DNA of 64,000 bases from Vibrio gigantis. Its GTDB lineage: Bacteria > Pseudomonadota > Gammaproteobacteria > Enterobacterales > Vibrionaceae. Location: NCBI RefSeq assembly GCF_024347515.1, contig NZ_AP025492.1, positions 1,922,001 through 1,986,000 of the forward strand. Reading direction: 5' to 3'. How positions within the stretch are numbered: position 1 is the first letter of the stretch; every line of letters begins with the position of its first letter. A program made the translations under genes and the position numbers. Shown here one piece after another: positions 55,570-64,000 of this stretch. The notes under the pieces were generated by a model. The model did not search any database, had not been told where the DNA came from, and was given only the letters and a program-made list of their open reading frames with translations.

Positions 55570-57621
55570 TTATGCGGTGTTTTTTTTGAGATTTACATTC
55601 AACACAGGCGTCAAACATTCCTGTAATGACAAGCCGCCATGATTATAGTGATCGCCCGACACATAGCCTGAGATACCAGGAGCCATCGCAATAGATACAC
55701 TCGGGTTCCAGAACCAAGGCACAACTAAGCCATCGTATTGAACATTACTCTTCAATATCGCACAGCGACGTTGACGGTTTGTTCCCAATGACTTGTGAAT
55801 TTCACCTTTTGGTAAGCCATCTGGCACCCACAACCAGCCGTGGTCTGTGACGATTTTGATCCGCTTCCAACCCGCGTCCAATAGACCTCGGATTCGTGCG
55901 ACCACATCGTCCAATACCTGCTCAATGTACTGTGGCATTTTTAGCTGTTGCTTGTGACCTAAGTTATCTAGGTCTCCTGTTTGCACCCAGGCATAACCAT
56001 TCGGTTCACCTGTTTCCAGTCCATCTAAGTATTGCCAGCCTCGCTCGGCAAGTAGCTTCTTGAGGTAGTGACTACTAAAAGACGCTTGTGTACTCGCTAG
56101 CGCTGGAATGAAGTCATCGTTATCCTCTAAACCCGTTAGCAAATCAGCCAGCGGTGTTACTGCGGCTTTGGCTGTTGCTGTCAATGACGGGAGCGCAGAC
56201 CATTGCGAAGTGAGATCGGTACTCACACCAATGGCTGAAAGTTTGTTCTCCAGTTGCTTAGCGGTATCAAAACGTAGCCCATCAACAAAGAAAATCACTT
56301 GGCTACCTACAGAGTAGTTTGCTGATGTTTCTTTTAACTGTTTTTCACCAGGGTAACCATTCAATCGGACTTGTTCTTGGAAGTTAAGCGCCACCCTTTC
56401 CAACCATGGCGTATAGATAATAGCTAGTACATCCGAAACCAACTGCTGATGGTGAATATCTTTCGCTTTTGCCATCGCACTCAGCACTGCTGCATCAGCC
56501 TGCCAAAAACGACTGGTATACAACTCAGCCATGCCCTCTGGCGAACCTGATGTAAATGGAATCTCTGTATGCTCAAGAACAATCGTAACTTGCTCTAAAA
56601 TGTCTAACCAAGGAGAAAAGCCTAGCTGAGACCATATCCAATCTTGGCGCGGTTGATGGCTATTCCACAGTGTAGTGAACGTCTGCTTCAGGTTCTCACG
56701 ATTACTGCCCGCAATTTGCTTAAATGCATCTTCAATAACAGATTCATCACGCAAGTTTTCGGATAAGTAATTTTGTGCCTCAAACGCAAGCCCCGATGGT
56801 ACTACTGTTTTTAGGCGATCAACCAATGCAGAAAGATTGCTTGCTGTCTCTTCAAATCGCTCCCATACGCCTTGCCATTCACCTTGAGCATCACAGAGCA
56901 GATCCAAAGCAAGTGCCATATTCGCTTCGCTCGGTTCGAAACCGTATCTTGAAATGCATGACTGGCTGAAAATATCCCACTTACTGCCTTGCCATTGCTC
57001 AGCTTTTTCGGTTGGGTTGTTTAACCACCCCAAAATGTCTTTGATAGGATCATCGAGAACGATAGAGTAAAAATCTTCGGCTTCTAACTTTTTGCCCATC
57101 AGCTTCGTTGCTGGGGTTTCTAGTAGATCGGGCAAAACCTTCAGTATTGCTTCTTGGGTTTTAGTATCTTTTGCAAGGTCGAGTTCTAGACCTACTTTAG
57201 GGTTAGTTAGAAACGAGCCAACAGACCAGTCACGTCCAGCCGTGTTATACGCCCACCAGCAACCACGGTATTGCAGCTCAGCCAACGGCTGTAAATACTC
57301 AGGGCATTGCTCAATAGCTCGCAAATCTTTTCGCCCAACGCCAGGAAGATAAATGATTGGCGTTTTATCTTCTGGTAGTTTGCACTCTTCTAGTTTTGCA
57401 GCAATCGCACACTTAACCCAAATAGCAGGGCCTGTACGTTCATCTGGTTTGTATTTACCGAGTTCAATTAGTTCAGGCAACTGTTGTTTTATGTATGGCA
57501 TTGCGGATAGCCACTGGCAATCAATGTCTGTCCATAAAATGGCAGCAGGTGCCACTTGAACTGATTTATTAAAAGTTGCTGAGTTTCGCAACTGCTCGAT
57601 TAAATAATTAACGACTAACAT
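55570..57621 (-). CDS. pglZ: BREX phosphatase-like protein PglZ, type B-like
   Basis: 683 residues from the ATG at 57621, whose first base is the last of the upstream stop (TAATG), so translation is coupled. The alkaline phosphatase-type core shows FFVDGLRFDTAK and TDHGWLWVPDG, the metal-site segments of PglZ. The N-terminal half is helical. Shorter than PglZ of type 1 E. coli BREX (about 830-850), it resembles the B subtype (recollection, not computed). PglZ is needed for BREX methylation and defence. The usual next gene brxL is missing. Confidence 0.9.
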   Translation of the reverse strand: MLVVNYLIEQLRNSATFNKSVQVAPAAILWTDIDCQWLSAMPYIKQQLPELIELGKYKPDERTGPAIWVKCAIAAKLEECKLPEDKTPIIYLPGVGRKDLRAIEQCPEYLQPLAELQYRGCWWAYNTAGRDWSVGSFLTNPKVGLELDLAKDTKTQEAILKVLPDLLETPATKLMGKKLEAEDFYSIVLDDPIKDILGWLNNPTEKAEQWQGSKWDIFSQSCISRYGFEPSEANMALALDLLCDAQGEWQGVWERFEETASNLSALVDRLKTVVPSGLAFEAQNYLSENLRDESVIEDAFKQIAGSNRENLKQTFTTLWNSHQPRQDWIWSQLGFSPWLDILEQVTIVLEHTEIPFTSGSPEGMAELYTSRFWQADAAVLSAMAKAKDIHHQQLVSDVLAIIYTPWLERVALNFQEQVRLNGYPGEKQLKETSANYSVGSQVIFFVDGLRFDTAKQLENKLSAIGVSTDLTSQWSALPSLTATAKAAVTPLADLLTGLEDNDDFIPALASTQASFSSHYLKKLLAERGWQYLDGLETGEPNGYAWVQTGDLDNLGHKQQLKMPQYIEQVLDDVVARIRGLLDAGWKRIKIVTDHGWLWVPDGLPKGEIHKSLGTNRQRRCAILKSNVQYDGLVVPWFWNPSVSIAMAPGISGYVSGDHYNHGGLSLQECLTPVLNVNLKKNTA

Positions 57622-59426
57622 TAAAGCCTTTCTTTGTTCGAAATTGGTAACGGGTACATCTGCAAAATCTGTTGCACAAGATCTTGCGTTCGACTGTCGA
57701 TTTGATCGACTGACCATGAATCAGCTTTAGCAAGCTCAGCATTGAGGTACAAACCATTATTGTATCCCACAGGGCTACCTTTCTTGTCCTGTCTATCTCG
57801 CTTTTCAATAAAGCTTTTGTTTCCAAGCGTACTGTTGTACCCAGAAATAGTCAGATTACCGAGTTTATGAGCGTGTGTTTCCAAATACTGCTTCGCCAAA
57901 GCCTCATCACTTTGTGCGATCATATCGACCCAGCACTGAGGAACATTTTCTCCTTGCGGGAAGATATGCTCAATAGTCCAGACAAACTGCTTACCTTTAA
58001 CAGCCCACAAGTTGCGCTCTGTCTCTCGTGTCATCCGACTCTGCTCTAGCGCACACAACACGTAACGACACACCGACTTATTGTCTGCGTATAAGTTGCC
58101 TGACAAATCACGTTTAAACGTTTCGTCATCAGCACTAACTCGACTTAAGCTCGTCGCCACCGCATCAACAATTTCATCCCCTTGAAGAGTTGGTATTACC
58201 CCAGTCAAATCCATAAAGATTCGAGTAAGATCGCGAGTGGCAGGTCTGTCGGTTGTATTACGTCTAACAAAGAAAGCAATCAATAACTTGGTGATGTTTT
58301 CTAAATGATCAAATGACAACCCTAGCTTTTCTTGCTTAGCAAAAAGCAGCATCAGAAGCAGATAAGAAGGCACCCCTTGAACACGTTCTAAATCTTCAAG
58401 CAAATAAGAAAGCCTTGGTTGCTCTGGAACCTGGTTATGGCAAATGATCTGTGCATACAGCTCAGAATGCTTAATCATCTTAGCAAGAAATGTCTCTGCA
58501 TCATGTGAGATAAGCTTCTCATAGACTTGCATCAGGTTCGACTTAGTCGCAACAGGAACACTAACTATGTCTTTCAACTTAGGCTTAAACGCATTGTAGT
58601 ATTGCCTAAAAAAGCGCTCCTGAACGCCATAATCATCACCGAGGTAACCTAATACCTTCGTCCAATTATTGAAATGCTTGTCAATTTGGCCTTCATCATC
58701 ACTTTCAAGCTTAGCAAGTAGCTTGTTTTTTATAAGATCGATCGCGGTAAGTGGTACACCTCTGTTGTTCAATGATTCAAACAATGTGTACGCATCAGAA
58801 TGACTTGCCACCTCAATCTTGACTAAGGTTGCAGTATTCACTTTTTCTATTAGAGATGTTAGCGCTGACACTCTATCGCTTGATTCTTGGAGATATTCCT
58901 CAATTCGAGAGCTAAAATGTCGAAAAGCTCGGACAATTCTCCGATTACCCGCATTTGATGGGTAGTCGGCTTCTTTGAGCACGCCCGCTTGATTTAACAC
59001 CCAGAAATAATCCTGCTGATTGCTATTTTGAACCTGCGGCACAATACGAGTCTGGTCTGCGTTGCTTTTCAAAATCAACTTGTGCTTCAGGTTATGAAGT
59101 TCGAGTTGTTGTTCAAATTCAAGCTCTACGTCAAGGTTCTTGAAGCATGAATATATGGCTGCTTTAAGCAATGACAGAGTAGTCATTCTCTGTTGACCAT
59201 CAACCAGCTCCAATGATTGTACAGCTAGTGCGTCAGTACTTTGATTGATACAGATAATAGAACCTAAAAAGTAGCTTGGATCATTGTCGAGCAAATCCTC
59301 AAATAATGTATCCCACTGCCATTTACCCCAAGTGTATTCACGCTGATACCTAGGGATAGCGTAGATGACTTTCTCATCTACGCTAAACAAGGCAGAAACC
59401 GCGTAGTTTTCTACCGACTTAATCAT
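57621..59426 (-). CDS. GmrSD/BrxU-like type IV restriction protein
   Basis: 601 residues. The N-terminal DUF262 domain has IPRYQREYTWGKWQWD (24-39) and DGQQRMTT (76-83), the nucleotide-binding/ParB-like motif. The C-terminal DUF1524 domain is an HNH-type nuclease: WTIEHIFPQG (His487), HKLGNLT (Asn524) and NSTLGNKSF. These two domains define GmrSD enzymes, which cut modified phage DNA. In an Escherichia fergusonii plasmid the same kind of gene (brxU) lies inside a BREX cluster and complements it. Here it sits between pglX and pglZ, overlapping them by 8 and 1 bases, so it is an integral operon member. Confidence 0.9.
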   Translation of the reverse strand: MIKSVENYAVSALFSVDEKVIYAIPRYQREYTWGKWQWDTLFEDLLDNDPSYFLGSIICINQSTDALAVQSLELVDGQQRMTTLSLLKAAIYSCFKNLDVELEFEQQLELHNLKHKLILKSNADQTRIVPQVQNSNQQDYFWVLNQAGVLKEADYPSNAGNRRIVRAFRHFSSRIEEYLQESSDRVSALTSLIEKVNTATLVKIEVASHSDAYTLFESLNNRGVPLTAIDLIKNKLLAKLESDDEGQIDKHFNNWTKVLGYLGDDYGVQERFFRQYYNAFKPKLKDIVSVPVATKSNLMQVYEKLISHDAETFLAKMIKHSELYAQIICHNQVPEQPRLSYLLEDLERVQGVPSYLLLMLLFAKQEKLGLSFDHLENITKLLIAFFVRRNTTDRPATRDLTRIFMDLTGVIPTLQGDEIVDAVATSLSRVSADDETFKRDLSGNLYADNKSVCRYVLCALEQSRMTRETERNLWAVKGKQFVWTIEHIFPQGENVPQCWVDMIAQSDEALAKQYLETHAHKLGNLTISGYNSTLGNKSFIEKRDRQDKKGSPVGYNNGLYLNAELAKADSWSVDQIDSRTQDLVQQILQMYPLPISNKERL

Positions 59427-62400
59427 TCGCTAGTTCCCTAGCCGCTTTCTTTTCAGCGAGCGTCAGGTGGTGATCGTTAATACGACTACCCTCTTTCTCA
59501 CCGTAGGCTGGGCCAAGATCAAACCATGGAGCGGAAGCGACATCTGTACCACGGTCTTTTTTCCAGTGGATGTTTGGCTTACCACGCAGTACACCAGCGC
59601 CTTTTTTACCCACGTCTTGCGCCAGCATAAATGGGCGGATGTTGAGACGTACCCCATCATTCAAGTCTGGGTTCCAACCAATAGGTTGATCTTCTAACGG
59701 TTTCCAACGCACGAAGATGTCCAGACCTTTTTCACCTGCAAGAATTGCCTCTAATTGTGTTTTGAGGTTTTCAGCCGCAGTTAAACGAATGTCTGCACCA
59801 TCTTTACCATCAGCTAAATCACGTTTCTGGGTACTGATCCAGTCATCCAGGTAGGTGTAGATCAGGCGCTCTAGCCCTTTATAATCAAGCTTGTGATAGT
59901 TAACCAGTGCCGAGAAGCCATCCTTCAAACCATCCCAAACTTGCCAAATAAATGGACGGTGTTGGAACAGTTTAGAATGCTGGTCAAAGAATTTGTCACG
60001 TAACCAGCTTTCTAGATCTTTTGCTTTTACTGCTTTAAGTAGATTTTGTTCGACTGAACTTGTCCACTCATCACCGTAGGCTTTGTGTAAGATTGTTTCT
60101 AAACGCTTAGCTGCGGTTTTTTCACCACGTACTGCTGGAATACAGACAATACCGTCATCATCAATCAAACCAACAAAGTCTGCATTCTTCTTCATCACCT
60201 CACGCATTTCTGGCGCAAGTTCCATTTCAGGATCAAGTTCAGCAGGCCACTGGTAACCAAGTAAACGAGCGACAGCGACTTGAAGCACAGTGTCATCTTG
60301 GCGTAAACCGCCTATAGTCGTAACTTTAGTTTCTTCATCCCAAACGACTGAGGAACATGGATGACCATGGAAAATCCACTGAGTCGGATCTTTAGTATAA
60401 GCAAGAGGCAATCCTTTCGGGTACAGCTCATCGGCTATTCTCGACCAATACTCTAAATCAAATGGAACCTTGCCCAGAGAAGTGGTTGCAACTTGAACTT
60501 TCTGATTTATTTTTCTTACATCTTTTTGATACGACGAAGATGAAAGGTAACTATAAACAGCCGCAAAACAATCGTTCTTCACATCAAATGCAGCAGCAGA
60601 GTTATCGTAAACAGATCCTGGATATAGTGAAACTGGTAGGTTCCCCATCCAAGCTACTGATATCCCCTTGCTTCCCCACATAGGCTTGCCACATAACCAC
60701 CCAACTACTTTTTTCCCTTCGGCTTCATAATCCTCGACCAAATTAGCCATTGGCGAACCAACATCACGATCGACACTGATGTAATGTAACCCCGAGTAAT
60801 GTTCATTCCCTTTTGGGGATGAGTTGTGGTATTTCCACTCAACAAGACAATTTGACACCTCCCAGCTAAATAACCTAAATCTAGAAATATCGATTGTCTT
60901 TGCACCTTCTACAGGTTTTGCAAAGTGGTTTAGTAGAGGGCTATCAGAAATAGTATTATCAAATATAACAACAGAGTCAGGGTTTCTAAGTTGGCGCCTC
61001 TGACATAAAGTAATAGGTTTATCATCAATGATAGACCTTTTCTTATCACTAGTACCTTTAACTGTAGCTACATCCGTTGCCCAAAATGTATGTTCACTTT
61101 CTGGATAGGACTTAGATACTGAAATCAAAATTGCCTTAACGACTTCTCCCGAAATGGTATCAAAAGCTCCTGCTCCTAACCGAGCAACGTTATGCCAGCA
61201 AAAGTCTGTTAAATTCTTTTTTCTAAAAGACTCATAGCTGCTCAAGAAAAGCCAGTTTTGTGGCAACACGATAGATGACGTACCTCCAAATTTGGCAAGC
61301 TTATTACACCTATTAAAAAAAACTGTTGCTAAATCATGCTTTGCATCTTCGTAATTAAGCTCGCAAAAGCTTTGAAGCAATGAAGTCTGTTTTCCTTTAG
61401 CCAAATAAGGGACATTTGTAACAACCCATTGATATTTATCTGCTAGCAATCCAGCAGCTTTTGCTAAACCTTGTGCTACAGCTTTTGATTCACCACTTAC
61501 CTGCGATTTACTGTGTATCGCTTTTTGCAATAGCTCCCAAGGTGGGACACCGTTGTCTTCTAATATTTGGTCAGGTTCAATCAAACTTCCTAAGGTTGGC
61601 GCATCCTTAAACGTATGCTGCATCCAAGTAATTGCATCATTTAATGCCTCGTCACCTTTCGCTAGGTCTTTCCACTCTTTTTGTGCCTCAGCAATCGACA
61701 TACCTGAACAGGCCAATTGAAGCTCAGGTAATACACGGTAACCACCAGCATTTGGGTAGCGCCAAGCTTCTAAAGCCAGCGCAAATGCCGCCAGCTCTAC
61801 ACAGCGTTGGTCAAGTTCAAGGCCATAAATATTATCGCGCAGTACCGCATCAACCGCTTGCTTCTCAGATAATCCTTCAAGTTGCATACGCATAGGGACA
61901 AGCATTAGGAACACGGCCACTAGAAAATGACCAGAGCCACAGCAAGGGTCGAGTGTTTTAAGTTCCGATAGGCTCTCAGGCCATTTTTCAAACCCACCCG
62001 CTGCTGGTTTCCATAGTTCTGCGCCCTCTTCTTTAGAGAAACGAAGGTACTCAAGCGGAACCCCAGGAATAGCCGCTAACTCACGAAGTTCTTGTTCGTT
62101 GTTTGCACGGATTAAATCATCTCGAGAAAGGCGTTTATTGGCCCACCAAGCACCAAGCGCGTTGTCGAGCAAGAAGTTTACCATGTAAGATTCGGTAAAT
62201 AGCTGTGTAACAGGACTCAGCTCTCGAGCACCAATTAGAACTCCCGACTCGTTTACGTCATCCTTTCTCTTTGTTTGCCAAAACTGGTAACACCAACCTA
62301 AGCTGTCTTGCGCTTGGTAGGTTTGAGAGTCTAGCTGAGCAATCAGACTTTCTAACTCTTCCACACGGTTCATCGACAGCTTTATATCGAAAACAGGTGA

Positions 62401-62841
62401 GTCCACACGGAAAATTTGTGGCAGCATTTTTTGAGCTAAGCGACCTGCAAGCTCCCAACCGTCTTTACAGTCAGGCTCTTCTTCTGCCAGCTCAAAACAT
62501 TCTTCTAGTGTGACAGGCGTGTACTCGTCATACATCAATAGATTATTTTGCTCTAGGTAACGAGCAAACAGCATACGATGCCAATGCTCATAGGCCATTT
62601 CGTTGATTAGTCGCTCAGTTTCTTGCTTACCATCTTTTAGTTTGTCGCCAAGCTGACGAGCATGGGCACGCAACTTATTACGTAGTGCACGTTCTTCCTC
62701 ATTCAAGTAGCTAGGTGCTTGAGCTTCTGCCACACCCAAGCGCTGTAGCGCTTCAAATACGGCTTGTTCTACAATATCGCGGGCTTTAACTACTGTATCT
62801 TCAAGCTTCTTACGCAGTGTTTTATCTAATGCTTGTCTCAT
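59419..62841 (-). CDS. pglX: BREX adenine-specific DNA methyltransferase PglX
   Basis: 1140 residues, typical for PglX. The S-adenosylmethionine motif DPCCGSGHFL is at 298-307, and the catalytic motif reads N476-V-P-Y where N6-adenine methylases normally have NPPY. The C-terminal part (800-1140) is the target-recognition and accessory region. PglX methylates the non-palindromic BREX site on the host chromosome. The overlap with the following BrxU-like gene is eight bases. A 150-base gap with hairpins separates it from brxC. Confidence 0.93.
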   Translation of the reverse strand: MRQALDKTLRKKLEDTVVKARDIVEQAVFEALQRLGVAEAQAPSYLNEEERALRNKLRAHARQLGDKLKDGKQETERLINEMAYEHWHRMLFARYLEQNNLLMYDEYTPVTLEECFELAEEEPDCKDGWELAGRLAQKMLPQIFRVDSPVFDIKLSMNRVEELESLIAQLDSQTYQAQDSLGWCYQFWQTKRKDDVNESGVLIGARELSPVTQLFTESYMVNFLLDNALGAWWANKRLSRDDLIRANNEQELRELAAIPGVPLEYLRFSKEEGAELWKPAAGGFEKWPESLSELKTLDPCCGSGHFLVAVFLMLVPMRMQLEGLSEKQAVDAVLRDNIYGLELDQRCVELAAFALALEAWRYPNAGGYRVLPELQLACSGMSIAEAQKEWKDLAKGDEALNDAITWMQHTFKDAPTLGSLIEPDQILEDNGVPPWELLQKAIHSKSQVSGESKAVAQGLAKAAGLLADKYQWVVTNVPYLAKGKQTSLLQSFCELNYEDAKHDLATVFFNRCNKLAKFGGTSSIVLPQNWLFLSSYESFRKKNLTDFCWHNVARLGAGAFDTISGEVVKAILISVSKSYPESEHTFWATDVATVKGTSDKKRSIIDDKPITLCQRRQLRNPDSVVIFDNTISDSPLLNHFAKPVEGAKTIDISRFRLFSWEVSNCLVEWKYHNSSPKGNEHYSGLHYISVDRDVGSPMANLVEDYEAEGKKVVGWLCGKPMWGSKGISVAWMGNLPVSLYPGSVYDNSAAAFDVKNDCFAAVYSYLSSSSYQKDVRKINQKVQVATTSLGKVPFDLEYWSRIADELYPKGLPLAYTKDPTQWIFHGHPCSSVVWDEETKVTTIGGLRQDDTVLQVAVARLLGYQWPAELDPEMELAPEMREVMKKNADFVGLIDDDGIVCIPAVRGEKTAAKRLETILHKAYGDEWTSSVEQNLLKAVKAKDLESWLRDKFFDQHSKLFQHRPFIWQVWDGLKDGFSALVNYHKLDYKGLERLIYTYLDDWISTQKRDLADGKDGADIRLTAAENLKTQLEAILAGEKGLDIFVRWKPLEDQPIGWNPDLNDGVRLNIRPFMLAQDVGKKGAGVLRGKPNIHWKKDRGTDVASAPWFDLGPAYGEKEGSRINDHHLTLAEKKAARELAND

Positions 62842-62994
62842 ATCGTTCTTCTTAATTCTATTAGTCTGCCCTACCTAAATAAGAGCATTTGGACTATTGA
62901 GATAGTGTTCGTTAACCACAAACTTCAATTCGCCTAGGGGAATACCTCCTAGGCGATGTCCTTTTAGGAGGTGGTTTCTAAAAACAAAGTAATA
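62842..62994. other. brxC-pglX gap with alternative hairpins
   Basis: 153 bases. On the plus strand CGCCTAGG (62931-62938) pairs with CCTAGGCG (62948-62955), while CCTCCT (62945-62950) can pair instead with AGGAGG (62966-62971). The two cannot form together. Confidence 0.55.
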
Positions 62995-63999
62995 TTACTG
63001 TGGTACAACTGGCCCGTTTTCTAATTCCGAACGTAGCTCTCGCTCTACGTCAGCTAGCCACTTCTGCAAGTCATCTTCCGTTTCTAGTAATGGCTTATTG
63101 AGCTTGTAGTACTTCGTTTTGGGTTGAAGTTCACTGATCGCATCTTTCAGTACCGCATCGAAGATGCCAGGAAGCAAGGCGACTTTGTCATTCCATCTAT
63201 CAAAGCTGGTTTCATCTAGCGAGTTGAATACCGAGTCCTCGTCAGCAATATTAATTGCTGGAATAACGTCTAAGCTGCGCTTGTTCAAAAACTCATTACG
63301 CTTTGCTTCATCAAGCTTTTGCCAGTTTTCATCTGCTAATAGGTCAGACATACAAGCGCGATGCTCTTCTTCATAGCGCTCACGATGTGCGGTCAACGCG
63401 GTGCGAAGTTCATTGGTCGCTTTGTCCAACAATGGTTTGACTGGGCAAGGTTCAGATAACAAGCTTCGGTTAGATATGATTGCCTGTTGTTCTTGTTGCA
63501 GCTCTTTGTATATCGCAAGTGGGTAACAGTACTCCATCGCTTGAGTTAGCTTTTTCCAAAGCTTCATACGAAGTTCAGCTTTGTGCGCTTGCTCTTTCCA
63601 CTGCTGGAAGTCACTAATCAATTGGTCTTTGTTATCAAATGCTTTTTGCAGTTGGTCATTACCTGAGTACATTTCAAGATCTGATAGTAATGCTGTACTT
63701 GGTGCCATAGGGAGTGGCGCGTCACCACCCGCACTACGAGCCGCGTTTTTGGCATTAATAATCGCAAAAGGTAGCTTAGTCGCCTCTTCACCCGTATTGC
63801 ATGCTTCTTCAAGCAAGGTAGAAACCACACCACGCACTTTAATAAGCTGAACTTTAGATAATGTTACGTTTTCTGGTCGGAACTTAGTTTGCGTCACTGA
63901 GCTACGATCGAGGCTTTTGGCATCAATCGCACGCTCTTGTACATCAGACGCTCGTAGCACGCCAGCCGCTAACATTGCATACAACGCACCATCAACGAC
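62995..63999 (-). CDS. brxC: BREX P-loop protein BrxC, C-terminal part
   Basis: The frame is open to the window edge; 334 residues are visible and the P-loop half is outside. The segment VVDGALYAMLAAGVLRASD opens the visible part, followed by helical and coiled regions (KDQLISDFQQWKEQAHKAEL) and ending LENGPVVPQ. Together with pglX immediately downstream this fits BrxC, the large ATPase of BREX, rather than an unrelated protein. A TTG at 63984 is not the real start. The assignment is by context and overall character. Confidence 0.85.
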   Translation of the reverse strand, partial: VVDGALYAMLAAGVLRASDVQERAIDAKSLDRSSVTQTKFRPENVTLSKVQLIKVRGVVSTLLEEACNTGEEATKLPFAIINAKNAARSAGGDAPLPMAPSTALLSDLEMYSGNDQLQKAFDNKDQLISDFQQWKEQAHKAELRMKLWKKLTQAMEYCYPLAIYKELQQEQQAIISNRSLLSEPCPVKPLLDKATNELRTALTAHRERYEEEHRACMSDLLADENWQKLDEAKRNEFLNKRSLDVIPAINIADEDSVFNSLDETSFDRWNDKVALLPGIFDAVLKDAISELQPKTKYYKLNKPLLETEDDLQKWLADVERELRSELENGPVVPQ

Positions 64000-64000
64000 A

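Noticed and set aside
57622..57717. 32-residue N-terminal extension of PglZ
   Set aside because: It would overlap the BrxU-like gene by 97 bases; the TAATG junction supports the start at 57621.
63984..63999. A gene start at the TTG at 63984
   Set aside because: The frame stays open and protein-like to the window edge, so it is an internal codon of brxC.

Overview
The window reads as the chromosome of a Vibrio, probably of the Splendidus clade. This is judged from the families present (VF530-type DNA-binding protein, tandem glycine riboswitch in front of a sodium:alanine/glycine symporter, zwf-pgl-gnd operon, vibrio-style HD-GYP proteins, an aerolysin relative) and from moderate GC with AT-rich intergenic regions. 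No rRNA, tRNA or CRISPR array was found.

Positions 1 to about 39.4 kb look like ordinary chromosome. In order: the end of an HD-GYP phosphodiesterase and a BarA-type hybrid histidine kinase with two receivers and an HPt domain; a tripartite tricarboxylate transporter (tctC-tctB-tctA); a TSUP exporter; small proteins; an RND efflux pump with its adaptor; a second HD-GYP protein with a changed GYP motif; the oxidative pentose phosphate operon (zwf-pgl-gnd); a CitA/CitB-type two-component system; an uncharacterised small transcription unit with a long-range inverted repeat; an export operon (TolC-like, HlyD-like, two ABC-2 permeases, no ATPase); and two AGCS amino acid symporters, the second behind a tandem glycine riboswitch. 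Next is a virulence-type locus: a membrane-bound ToxR/VtrA-like regulator overlapping a VtrC/ToxS-like partner, followed by a full-length proaerolysin homologue with conserved cysteines and an R-S-K-R activation site. A LysE exporter and an M32 carboxypeptidase close this part.

A genomic island begins at the 3' end of the M32 gene, whose reading frame carries a 25-residue partial duplication and whose tail looks like a joined second copy. It runs to the right edge. It holds a CoiA-like protein, a mobilisation module (MobC-like protein, HxD...HxH relaxase, hairpins that could be oriT), an orphan AbiEi antitoxin downstream of a seven-copy 32-bp repeat array, two tandem DECH-box helicase paralogues, and on the minus strand a BREX cluster (brxC C-terminus, pglX, a GmrSD/BrxU-like type IV restriction gene, pglZ). 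Where brxL normally follows pglZ there is instead a three-gene overlapping operon: a CrfC/RdcA-like dynamin GTPase, a coiled-coil RdcB/YjcZ-like protein and a patatin phospholipase. This operon is the best candidate for an undescribed defence system. The helicase pair is the second candidate.

No integrase or transfer genes are visible in the window, so the element is either mobilised in trans or continues beyond position 64000.
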